A program made the translations under genes and the position numbers. A model generated the notes under the pieces. The model searched no databases. It worked only from the letters and a program-made list of their open reading frames with translations, and was not told the origin of the DNA. This document shows positions 8,399 through 16,300 of a stretch of 29,616 nt of DNA, one piece after another; position 1 is the stretch's first letter; the number at the start of each line of letters is the position of its first letter. Location: positions 1 through 29,616 of IMG/VR virus record IMGVR_UViG_3300042341_000595, one strand, 5' to 3'. The DNA is from a virus.

Positions 8399-8853
8399 GA
8401 GCCAGTGAACTTTTAAACGAAGTAGTTGATCTTGACACAGCATTTCCACTAAAGTGGGATCAGCAGTTTGCAGCTCAAGGTGAAATTCATGCGTCGGCCA
8501 CAGATGCTGACGGCAGAGAAATTGGCATATCGTTTACTCCTGCAGGCAATGGTGAAGTAACTGATGTAGCATTTACTCGCGGCGGAACACATGAAATGAC
8601 TGGGCGTGGTGATGCAGGACGAGTAATGGCCACTGTGATCAACGCTATCAACACCTATGCAAAAAAATATAAACCACCGTATCTAGCGTTCAGTGCCAAG
8701 TCTGGTGGCGGCAGATCCAGTGCATACACCGCAATGATTCGGCGCCATGCACAGGGATATGAACTAGTGCCCACCGATAAATACCCAGCGGCCTTGAACA
8801 ACTATCTTGAGTTCATTGGCAGCGATCAACCATTTGTGCTGGCAAGAACATGA
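8395..8853 (+). CDS. Small virion-type protein with capsid leader, possibly GNAT-like (152 aa)
   Basis: ATG 8395 overlaps the previous stop (ATGA). It begins MRASELLNEV, a clear example of the shared leader with L-N-E as possible cut site. After it comes a beta-rich half (GEIHASATD, EIGISFTPAG, VTDVAFTRGG) and an alpha/beta half in which LAFSAKSGGGRSSAYTAMIRRHAQGYE resembles the last helix and strand of an acetyltransferase-like or R-loop phage domain. No catalytic residues can be assigned with confidence. The next gene overlaps by ATGA at 8850. Confidence 0.65.
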   Translation: MRASELLNEVVDLDTAFPLKWDQQFAAQGEIHASATDADGREIGISFTPAGNGEVTDVAFTRGGTHEMTGRGDAGRVMATVINAINTYAKKYKPPYLAFSAKSGGGRSSAYTAMIRRHAQGYELVPTDKYPAALNNYLEFIGSDQPFVLART

Positions 8854-9635
8854 AAACAAAAGAATTTACCACAGAAGGCTGGAGCCAAAAATACAAAAAA
8901 AGTATCAATTGCAGTCATCCCAAGGGCTTTAGTCAGCGGGCCCATTGCGCTGGAAAGAAGAAGCAAAACGAAAGCGCAGAAATGGAAATGGTGTGTGAAA
9001 TGTGTGGCCTGTGTGAAACACACGGCGATCATTCACAGGACAACTTGGATGAAGCATGCTGGGACACACACAAACAAGTTGGTATGAAGAAAAAAAGCAA
9101 CAAAATGGTTCCCAACTGTGTGCCTAAAAACGAAGAAAAGGAGACCGCAATGACAGAAAATCAAGATGAATTGGCAAGAATACTGGAACTCAGCACAGGA
9201 GTAAGTGCAACAGATCGCGTGGAACTAAACGAAGAGTTTGATCTAATAGAGTCTATCATTGACAGTCTTGCAGATCGCAATGGGGTAGATGCAGAGACAA
9301 TATGGGAAGACCTCGACTCACTGACAGATGATGAGTTGTATGTGTTTGCAGTGACTACGCCAATCATGGAAGATTGGCAAAAGGCCAACAAAAAGGATCG
9401 TACTGCCGGCATGAGTCAGAAAGCTGTCAACGCTTATCGCAGAGAAAATCCCGGGTCCAAACTAAAGACTGCTGTAACTACCAAGCCCAGCAAATTAAAG
9501 AAAGGTTCGAAGGCGTCGAAACGTCGTAAGAGCTATTGCAGCCGCAGCCGTGGTCAAATGAAAATGCACAGCATCAGCTGTGCTAAAACTCCGGACAAGG
9601 CCATATGCAAAGCACGCCGTAGATGGAACTGCTGA
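8850..9635 (+). CDS. Basic Cys-rich core/DNA-condensing-type protein (261 aa)
   Basis: Begins MKTKEFTTEG, very like the T4 internal-protein leader (MKTYQEFIAE type). It then strings together short modules: a basic Cys pair SINCSHPKGFSQRAHCAGKKK; a cysteine segment CEMCGLCETHGDH that could bind zinc; CWDTHKQVGMKKK...VPNCVP; an acidic helical centre (about residues 100-175); and a strongly basic tail from DRTAGMSQKAVNAYRRENPGS through KLKKGSKASKRRKSYCSR to a terminal RRRWNC. I recall similar segments in other marine T4-like phages, always as unnamed protein. The charge pattern fits packaging with DNA in the head; no enzyme activity is apparent. Confidence 0.7.
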   Translation: MKTKEFTTEGWSQKYKKSINCSHPKGFSQRAHCAGKKKQNESAEMEMVCEMCGLCETHGDHSQDNLDEACWDTHKQVGMKKKSNKMVPNCVPKNEEKETAMTENQDELARILELSTGVSATDRVELNEEFDLIESIIDSLADRNGVDAETIWEDLDSLTDDELYVFAVTTPIMEDWQKANKKDRTAGMSQKAVNAYRRENPGSKLKTAVTTKPSKLKKGSKASKRRKSYCSRSRGQMKMHSISCAKTPDKAICKARRRWNC

Positions 9636-9636
9636 C

Positions 9637-9924
9637 ATGAGACTGTATGAATTTGCATTCGGTTCCGGCGTGGACGTCAATGAAAATCTTCGCGACTGGT
9701 TCAAAGATAAATGGGTACGCTTTGGTCCCGATGGTAAGATACGCGGCGACTGTGCTAGAGGGTCAGAATCTGAAGGCAAGCCCAAGTGTTTGCCACAGTC
9801 CAAAGCACATGCACTGGGCAAGAAAGGTCGTGCAAGTGCAGCAGCCAGAAAACGCAGACAAGATCCCGACGCCAATCGTTCAGGCCCAGCAATAAATGTC
9901 AGTACAAAAGGAAAGAAAAAATGA
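9637..9924 (+). CDS. Small basic virion-type protein (95 aa)
   Basis: Start at ATG 9637, one base after the previous stop. MRLYEFAFGSG resembles the shared leader without an obvious E-site. The body carries a single module: WFKDKWVRFGPDGKIRGDC, then a Lys/Cys stretch (GKPKCLPQSKAHALGKKG) and a basic Ala/Arg tail (RASAAARKRRQ) ending KGKKK. This module type recurs in head-region proteins of marine myoviruses. It probably binds DNA or condenses it in the capsid. The following gene starts at ATGA on its stop. Confidence 0.65.
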   Translation: MRLYEFAFGSGVDVNENLRDWFKDKWVRFGPDGKIRGDCARGSESEGKPKCLPQSKAHALGKKGRASAAARKRRQDPDANRSGPAINVSTKGKKK

Positions 9925-11459
9925 ACATAAATGATATCATTACAGAATCACAACAAAAATGTCCGCACTGTGGTGGACCTGTGGTGGAATATTCAGAACT
10001 AGGCGAGGGCAAAAAAGATGCCTGCTACTACAAGGTCAAGGCATCGGCCAAAGTATGGCCCAGTGCCTATGCATCCGGTCGATTAGTTCAGTGTCGCAAA
10101 AAAGGTGCTGCCAACTATGGCAACAAGTCAGAAGGTGTGGCGGAAGGCTTATTAAACGAATTCGCACCAGGTGGAGCTGAAGGTGCTGGACCATATGCAT
10201 ATGGTATAGCTCTAAAAGAAATGGCAAAATTGTATGCTGAAGGTGAGTTTGATTTAGTTGACGTCAGCGGCATGGACACAACAAGTCAAAACCAAAGTGA
10301 TGCCGAAGAAATAAACAGCGTAGCAGATGCTTTTATCAATCGTGGAATGGAAGCTGGTAGAGAAGCATACCGCATGGTTGACACCATGGTGCAAGAGGAC
10401 ATGGATGAATACCTTGACGGCCAAGGATTCAATGTTGATGCTGATATCCATGTTGCATACAAAAATGACGTTGACCGTTATAATGCTTCTCCAGAGGGTC
10501 AGGCAGGAATCGCTGCGCATGAGGCTCGACGAGAAGCCTGGCGGCGGTCAAAGCCGGCCAACCAAGTGATAATACAAGCAATTGATCCCAAAGGCAATTT
10601 GCCCATTGACAACACTCGCGTAGTGTTTGATGCTAGAGAGTTTAACCTTGAGCCTGGCTTTCTTAAATACTCAATTGAACAAGATATTAAAAAGATCAAA
10701 AAGACAGCACCCGGTAGCTTGATTCAAATCACCTTGGGCGGCAAACCAACTGATATTCAGGGTATTCTTGACCAATATAAACAGCTCAGCAAGGGGCCAC
10801 ACGATGTGGCGGAAAACTTTGCTGATGGGCGAAATCCCCAAGACAAGGGCGATGCCAAGCGTCACGGTATCAACACCAAGGCCAGTGTAAGCAGTCTACG
10901 CAAAACTGCCAAGCAAGGTGGACGCAAGGGACAACTGGCACACTGGCTGGCCAACATGAAATCAGGCCGAGCCAAAAACGAAGGTGTGACAGAAAACACC
11001 GAGCCAGAAATGTTGTTCTACGCCAAATTGCCAGAGGGCACAAAAGTATATGCACGAGTAAAAGATGAACAGCAGTTGGCCAATCTACAACAACAGTATC
11101 GCGGCGCTGAAATCAAGACTTTTGATTTTCAGCGTCCTGATGTGCAGAAATGGCTGGAGGCCCGCAGAATCAATCTACGCAAATTTACACCGGGTATGGT
11201 ACAAACCATGTATGATGTGATGGAAGCAGCACACACCACCAATTTTAACGACGACGACTGGTATGAAATCAATCCTGACACCAAGACCATTGTGAGTCAG
11301 CGCGGGCCGCAGGCATATCACATGCCGTTTGGACAGCGACAGATCACCCTGCCCAATGGCAACATAGTTGTCAGAGGCATGCGAGCCAAAGGCATGGGTC
11401 TGGACACCGGACTTGGCAAACCGCAACAGAAAGAAGACGGTACCTGGGGCGCACTGTAA
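9921..11459 (+). CDS. Modular virion-type protein with leader, Cys motif and three VxE sites (512 aa)
   Basis: ATG 9921 overlaps the previous stop, with AGGAAAG upstream. The leader MNINDIITES ends in I-T-E/S, a good T4-like prohead protease match. Next come a C-P-H-C pair, then CYYKVKASAKVWPSAYASG...CRKKGAANYG, a recurrent marine-phage module. Three internal sites follow: V73-A-E75 (then GLLNEFAPGG), V296-A-E298 and V356-T-E358. Between the last two lies a basic module, DAKRHGINTKASVSSLRK...QLAHW. The region between sites 1 and 2 is mostly helical and acidic (EDMDEYLDGQ), then alpha/beta; the C-terminal 150 residues are alpha/beta and unknown. I infer a polyprotein of DNA-associated modules processed during head maturation. 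Confidence 0.7.
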   Translation: MNINDIITESQQKCPHCGGPVVEYSELGEGKKDACYYKVKASAKVWPSAYASGRLVQCRKKGAANYGNKSEGVAEGLLNEFAPGGAEGAGPYAYGIALKEMAKLYAEGEFDLVDVSGMDTTSQNQSDAEEINSVADAFINRGMEAGREAYRMVDTMVQEDMDEYLDGQGFNVDADIHVAYKNDVDRYNASPEGQAGIAAHEARREAWRRSKPANQVIIQAIDPKGNLPIDNTRVVFDAREFNLEPGFLKYSIEQDIKKIKKTAPGSLIQITLGGKPTDIQGILDQYKQLSKGPHDVAENFADGRNPQDKGDAKRHGINTKASVSSLRKTAKQGGRKGQLAHWLANMKSGRAKNEGVTENTEPEMLFYAKLPEGTKVYARVKDEQQLANLQQQYRGAEIKTFDFQRPDVQKWLEARRINLRKFTPGMVQTMYDVMEAAHTTNFNDDDWYEINPDTKTIVSQRGPQAYHMPFGQRQITLPNGNIVVRGMRAKGMGLDTGLGKPQQKEDGTWGAL

Positions 11460-11482
11460 CACCCACAGCCGCAGCAGATTCT

Positions 11483-11490
11483 CATAAGTA
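11483..11490 (+). promoter_or_regulatory. Weak late-promoter-like octamer CATAAGTA
   Basis: CATAAGTA differs from CATAAATA at one base and lies 5 bases before the ATG at 11496 in a short intergenic gap. No Shine-Dalgarno is visible before that ATG. Confidence 0.3.
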
Positions 11491-11495
11491 ACAGT

Positions 11496-11684
11496 ATGAA
11501 AGCCAAAGAAATCATCAGCGGAGCAAAACTATGGACTGCAAAGATCCGTATTGAAAACCCACGCTATGTTTCTTTGGTTGATGTAACAACCTGGGCTCCC
11601 AACGCAGCAACAGCCCGTAATATCTTTAAATCCCAATATAATATTCAAGATTGGCACATCGGGTCAATCAAACAAGTTCAGTAA
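11496..11684 (+). CDS. Small hypothetical protein, 62 aa
   Basis: Short protein starting MKAKEIISGAKLW. One alpha/beta unit is visible: strand WTAKIRI, strand YVSLVDVTTWAP, a helix NAATARNIFKSQY and a final strand. This resembles the small repeat units at the C-terminus of the 3171-7514 polyprotein (strand-turn-strand then an Ala-rich helix), so it may be a free-standing copy of that fold. I recall similar tiny proteins in marine T4-like genomes without a known function. It stands alone between two late-promoter-like sequences. Confidence 0.6.
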   Translation: MKAKEIISGAKLWTAKIRIENPRYVSLVDVTTWAPNAATARNIFKSQYNIQDWHIGSIKQVQ

Positions 11685-11691
11685 ACTGCTA

Positions 11692-11698
11692 CTAAATA
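11692..11698 (+). promoter_or_regulatory. Candidate late promoter core CTAAATA
   Basis: CTAAATA lies between the stop at 11684 and the ATG at 11703, with only 4 bases to the start codon and no Shine-Dalgarno. Same arrangement as before 506 and 3171. Confidence 0.4.
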
Positions 11699-11702
11699 CA
11701 GC

Positions 11703-11984
11703 ATGAAACAGTTTGTTCGTGTATTGTGTGATGTCAGTTGTGACTGGACAGGTACGCCGCCGGTGTACCGTGTGTATGTGGACGACGAATTGTTTGCTGA
11801 ACGCACCTGGATCTGGCGTGATCAATATCTGGAAGAAGCGTTGCAAATTGAAGCTGAGCCCGGTGAATACACCATCACATATCAACTGGACAACACAGAC
11901 ACAGCAGTCATCCATGCTGACAACATGCGTGTGGATTATGGCACAGGCAAAATTAAAAACAATATATTAAGGATCAGCCGATGA
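11703..11984 (+). CDS. Hypothetical beta-sandwich-like protein, 93 aa
   Basis: Not recognised by name. The sequence alternates strands (QFVRVLCDVSCDW, PVYRVYVDDELFAERTW, EALQIEAEPGEYTITYQL, AVIHADNMRVDYG) as in small carbohydrate-binding beta-sandwiches, and seems related in style to the protein at 55-489. It lies in the virion-type block and its stop overlaps the next start (ATGA at 11981). It may decorate the head or fibres; this is inference. Confidence 0.6.
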   Translation: MKQFVRVLCDVSCDWTGTPPVYRVYVDDELFAERTWIWRDQYLEEALQIEAEPGEYTITYQLDNTDTAVIHADNMRVDYGTGKIKNNILRISR

Positions 11985-12178
11985 GAGCAGCTGAATTCGT
12001 CAAAGAAGACGCCTCCGGAGGCAGCACCAGTGCTGGCTCCATTGCCCCTGTGGCCATGCCGCTAGGTGGAACGATCACAAGAACTGGTGGCAGTTTCTTT
12101 TCTGGTAAATACACAACGGATCCAACACCCAATACTCCGAGCTATATGAAAAAAGGAAAGAAACGCCGTGCTAACTGA
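11981..12178 (+). CDS. Small leader-bearing virion-type protein, 65 aa
   Basis: ATG 11981 overlaps the previous stop. It begins MRAAEFVKED, with V-K-E/D as candidate maturation site, so cleavage would remove about a seventh of the protein. The rest is Gly/Ser-rich and low in structure (ASGGSTSAGSIAPVAMPLGG) and ends with basic KKGKKRRAN. A small internal head protein is the simplest reading. It overlaps the Dps gene by 11 bases, implying coupled translation. Confidence 0.6.
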   Translation: MRAAEFVKEDASGGSTSAGSIAPVAMPLGGTITRTGGSFFSGKYTTDPTPNTPSYMKKGKKRRAN

Positions 12179-12608
12179 ACAACTAAAAACCTTGCTTGCA
12201 AGCCAATTTGCTTACTATTTAAAAGCTCAATACTTTCACTGGAATGTGGAAGGATCAGACTTTGCACAACTACACAAATTCTTTCAAAAAATCTACGAAG
12301 ATGCCTACAGCGCCGTGGATCCCATAGCCGAATACATTCGCAGTCTAGATGAATACGTCCCGGGCAGTCTTGCTCGTTATGCTGAATTATCAATCATACA
12401 AGATCAAACAAAAGTGCCACGGGCCAAACTGATGATACAAGAACTGCTGGCCGACAGTGAACCAATGATTGCTCTGTTAAACAGTTGCTTTGCTGAGGCA
12501 GAAGCTGAAAACAAACAGGACATTGCCAACTTCATGGCTGAACGATTGAGTCAGCAGAACAAATATGCCTGGCAATTGCGCAGTTTCTTAAAGGACGCTA
12601 GGGAGTAA
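12168..12608 (+). CDS. dps: Dps-like ferritin (DNA-protection, ferroxidase), 146 aa
   Basis: Starts at GTG 12168 with AAAGGAAAG upstream, inside the end of the preceding gene. The first two helices contain the Dps signature YFHWNVEG...LHKFF...D-x-x-x-E. The intersubunit ferroxidase ligands align exactly in spacing with known Dps: H24, H36 (+12), D51 (+27) and E55 (+31). Length and all-helical character fit the family. Known members form 12-subunit shells that oxidise iron with H2O2 and shield DNA. Placement between leader-bearing virion-type genes suggests it protects phage or host DNA against oxidative damage, either in the infected cell or carried in the head; the protein itself has no obvious capsid leader. 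Confidence 0.9.
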   Translation: MLTEQLKTLLASQFAYYLKAQYFHWNVEGSDFAQLHKFFQKIYEDAYSAVDPIAEYIRSLDEYVPGSLARYAELSIIQDQTKVPRAKLMIQELLADSEPMIALLNSCFAEAEAENKQDIANFMAERLSQQNKYAWQLRSFLKDARE

Positions 12609-12609
12609 C

Positions 12610-13308
12610 ATGGACGAAATCTACACTATAATGCAACGCCTGGCCTTGATTGAAGGCAGCATTACTCCTGCCAGTGTCAAAACTGGGCTGAATGCTCAAC
12701 AAAAGTCGGTGCCGCAGATGCCGGCCCTGTACAAAATGCCCAGCCAGGGTCCTGTGTTGGGCGGCAACCCCAATAAAAAAGTTCCAGGCAGCAGCTACAT
12801 GGTCGGCTCAGGTGAAGGTGTAGACAATCCAGAAGATGTGTTGGAAGAAGAGGTCACCATCGAAGACCGGTTAGACAAAGTTAAAAAATCTTTTGCCGAG
12901 TATCTTGACAGTGTTGCTGAGGAAAAACACGACACGGACTTGAAAGAAAAAGTCAAGAATGACAGTGACATCAAAGAAAAAAATACCAAAGACTCCAGCA
13001 TCATAGCCAAACAGATTGTTGCTGTTGCAGAAAATCCAACAGAAGAAGATCCTGTTGTTCAGATGCCCACTGCCCCGGTTCAAGAACCCATCTACACAGA
13101 ATCAGCACCGGTCAAGACACTGGCCTTGGAAGACGGTCGTGTGTGCGAAATACACGGCGACGAGCGTCGTGGATTTGAAATACGACACAACGGCCGTTCA
13201 ATGAAGAGCCGTTTTAAAAATTTAGACCAAGCACACATGGCATTGGAAATGTATCTGGGGCGTGACAAAGCAACAGACGAGTCAGCAGATTATATAGAGG
13301 AAGCATAA
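12610..13308 (+). CDS. Charged virion/scaffold-type protein, 232 aa
   Basis: ATG 12610 follows the Dps stop by one base with AGGGAG upstream. The N-terminal helix MDEIYTIMQRLALIEG ends in L-I-E/G, a very good T4-type prohead site. Then comes a Gly/Pro segment with GLNAQQKSVPQMPALYK, and a highly charged helical middle (VTIEDRLDKVKKSFAEYLD, KEKVKNDSDIKEK) like a scaffold or core protein. V102-A-E104 and V139-A-E141 flank part of this middle. The C-terminal ~60 residues form a small alpha/beta module (GRVCEIHGDERRGFEIRHNG...DQAHMALEMYLG). I infer an internal head or core protein processed in maturation. Stop and next start overlap by one base (TAATG). Confidence 0.65.
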   Translation: MDEIYTIMQRLALIEGSITPASVKTGLNAQQKSVPQMPALYKMPSQGPVLGGNPNKKVPGSSYMVGSGEGVDNPEDVLEEEVTIEDRLDKVKKSFAEYLDSVAEEKHDTDLKEKVKNDSDIKEKNTKDSSIIAKQIVAVAENPTEEDPVVQMPTAPVQEPIYTESAPVKTLALEDGRVCEIHGDERRGFEIRHNGRSMKSRFKNLDQAHMALEMYLGRDKATDESADYIEEA

Positions 13309-16300
13309 TGATTTTAAATGAGCTGTATAAATTAAACGAGTTGAGTCCAGACACCTTGGCCAGTTACAAAAAAGCTGCTGGTGCCGATGCCACTGCTGCT
13401 GATGCGGCCGGTGATTATGCTCGTGGCAACAAGAGATTCAAGGGCATTGTCAAAGCAACCAAGAAACAGTTTGCCAACGATACCAAAGGTGTGACAGAAA
13501 ACCGTGAGTACAGTTCAGTGACCAATGCTATCACTCGCAGAATCATAACACAACATCCCGAAGTGTTGGCCAAATACGGCCCCGATGTGGTTGGAATGGC
13601 CATTGACGAAATTGCAGACTTCGTAGGCGATGTTGACGAAATTGGGTCAAGCGATGTTTCGGGCTGGACCAGTCAACTCATTCGTAGTCTGGCTAGATTT
13701 CCTCCGCTAAGAGAGCAAGGTGTGGCGGAAAAGTTAGGCGATAATAGACCCAAACTAGGCAGCGGTCGCGATCGTGGCAAGAGTGTTCGCAAATGGCGCC
13801 AGGACCGTGGCCTGGACGAGTCGGGCATGGCGGGAGGTCATAATAATTCTAAAACAATAATTACTGAGCCAAACAAACGCATACGAATTGACGAATCCTT
13901 GCTGTTGCAAGATCCTGTTTATCGCAGTTTCAAGCAAGTGGGACGCTATCTTGCCGAACGCCGCATGAGCGAAAAAGAAATTCTACAGGTGTTTGCCGAC
14001 GCAGAAGCAGGAATGACCAACACAGCAACTGGCACTAATCGTACCATGCTGGGACGCGGCAAAGACAAGGCCACAGATCTTGCAGCCAGTATCAGAGATT
14101 CGGTCAACACGGTGTTGAGCGGTGTACAGAATTCTGTGCCTGTGTCAGCAGTTGACACTGCTTATGATCAGGCCACTGATGCCCTGGCTGGCCTGGCCGG
14201 CGGACAAAAAGGTGCAGTAATGCAGGCGATCAAAAAGTATCGCATGCTGGTAAAGAAATATCCCAAGTCTGCTGGATTTGCCAAAGCAGCATTGGTGGCC
14301 ATTACAGGCCTGGCCACAGGTGGTGCAAGTCTTCCAGTCATTGCTGGCCTAACCTATGCCCTGGACGCAGCAATCAAAGGCGAAAAACTAAGCAGTGTGT
14401 TTGGCAAAGGTGCAGGTGCAGCAGCATTGGCCTGGGCAGGTCAATCTATTGCTGGTATGTTTGGGGCAGACCCAGCAGCTGGTGCGGCGGCCGCTGGTAC
14501 CGATCCAGCTGCCGCGGCGTCTACATTTGTACCTGGTCCTGACTTGCCTACATACACTGTGCAAGCCGGCGACACACTGAGTCAGATTGCTCAAGCAAAC
14601 GGTGTATCGGTACAAGAACTAGTTGGGCTAAATCCACAATTGGCAGCAGACGCTGGCGCAGTAGGTGGCCAGAATCTCAATCCTGATGTGATATTTCCTG
14701 GACAAGAAATCACCTTGCCGCCTGCATCAGGAGCCGACGTTTATGCCGGCGGCGTGGGTACCAATGCCAACACCATGGCCGACATTGCCAAAGGCAATGT
14801 GCCTGACAGTTCTATCACACAAACTGGAAGCCTGGAACGCCTAGGAGGGGTTGACGCTGCTGATGTGAGTCAAGCTGCTGCTGATCCAGGAAAATATTCT
14901 GCTCCTATTGATTACAGTCAATCAGGACCAACCAGCACTGACTCACTGGGACAAAAATTAGAATACGGCATTCCTGTCAACGACAAGGGTAGTTTTATTC
15001 CACCAAACGCTGGTTTGCCCGCTGACGAACTGGCCAGACAAACAGCCGCATATGATGCCTGGAAGGCAGACTTTACCAAACGTTTTCCAAGTGCTGAACT
15101 ACAGCCAGACGGATCTATGAAAGCTACCAAACCAGGCCTAGCGCCCATGTATCCATCAAACTACACACCCGGCAGCGGCGGCAGCGGTTCAATAAGACCA
15201 AAAGGATTCACAGAATCTGTCAAGTTAATAAGATTGCCGGTCAGTCAGTTGATTGACAAAAAAACAACCATCTTGAATTGGAAATTGAACGAAAGCATAG
15301 GACGCAAGAGCAAAACTGTGAACTTAACCACTGCTGGCGCCTACACAGTGTTTGAAAACGTTGACCGATACCGTAAAGCCATCATGGAACTCAAGGGTGT
15401 GCCTGGAAGCACACGCCCGGCATTGTATCGTCCCGACATGGCGGGTGCTCCAGTTGCACCTGCAGCCAAAAAACCCGGCCTGCTGAGCCGTGGGCTCAGC
15501 AAAGTAGGTGGTGCACTGAGCACATTTGGTCGTCAATTTACTACCAACGTGACCAAAGAAAAACTCAAGATGAACTGGCATCAAAAGGGAAAACCCAGTG
15601 ATTCAGATCAATTGGCTGCTTGGTTGGTCACACAAGGCGTGCCACAAGAAGTGGTAACTTCAGTTTACAGTAAAATGGGTCTACCAGTTGCTGCTGCTAC
15701 AGTAACAGCTACACCAACAGCACCAACAGTAGCTACGCCAACAGCACCGACAACTGCTACACCAACAGCACCGACAACTGCTACACCAACAACAGCTACC
15801 GCCACTACAACCAAGCCAACAGCACCCGCAGCAGCAGCTGGCAAATTTCCAGGTGAGGATCCACAAGGTGCTGGCTATGTTGGTCGTAGAGAAGTTGCTC
15901 GTCGTCAAGCTGCGCGAGCTGCAGGTGCTGCTAAACCTGCACCTGCCAAGACTCCTAATTTCAGTGGCCCTACTGGATATTCCAGTGTGAATACCACAGT
16001 CAAACAACCAGCAAAACAACCAGCTGTGGCGGAAGGTGCCATGCCAGCGGCAGTGATTCGAATCAAAGAAAAAATTCGTCAAATGTCCGACGCCGAAAAG
16101 AAAGAATACTTCCAAGGCAAGACACGAGAGCAATTGCAACAACTGGCTCGACGACATGGCTACGGCGAAAATAGCAATGTGTACGCCAAGTATGCTGCAC
16201 AAGGCCTGAATGAATTTGCTCCCGGTTCAGGTGGTGGCGACGACGACATCGGCGATGATCCTTACAAGTATCCCACGCCAGAGTCATATCGTCGCAGTGC

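Noticed and set aside
15708-15800. CRISPR-like array from the regular 24-base repeats
   Set aside because: The repeats are contiguous without spacers and encode an in-frame Thr/Pro linker.
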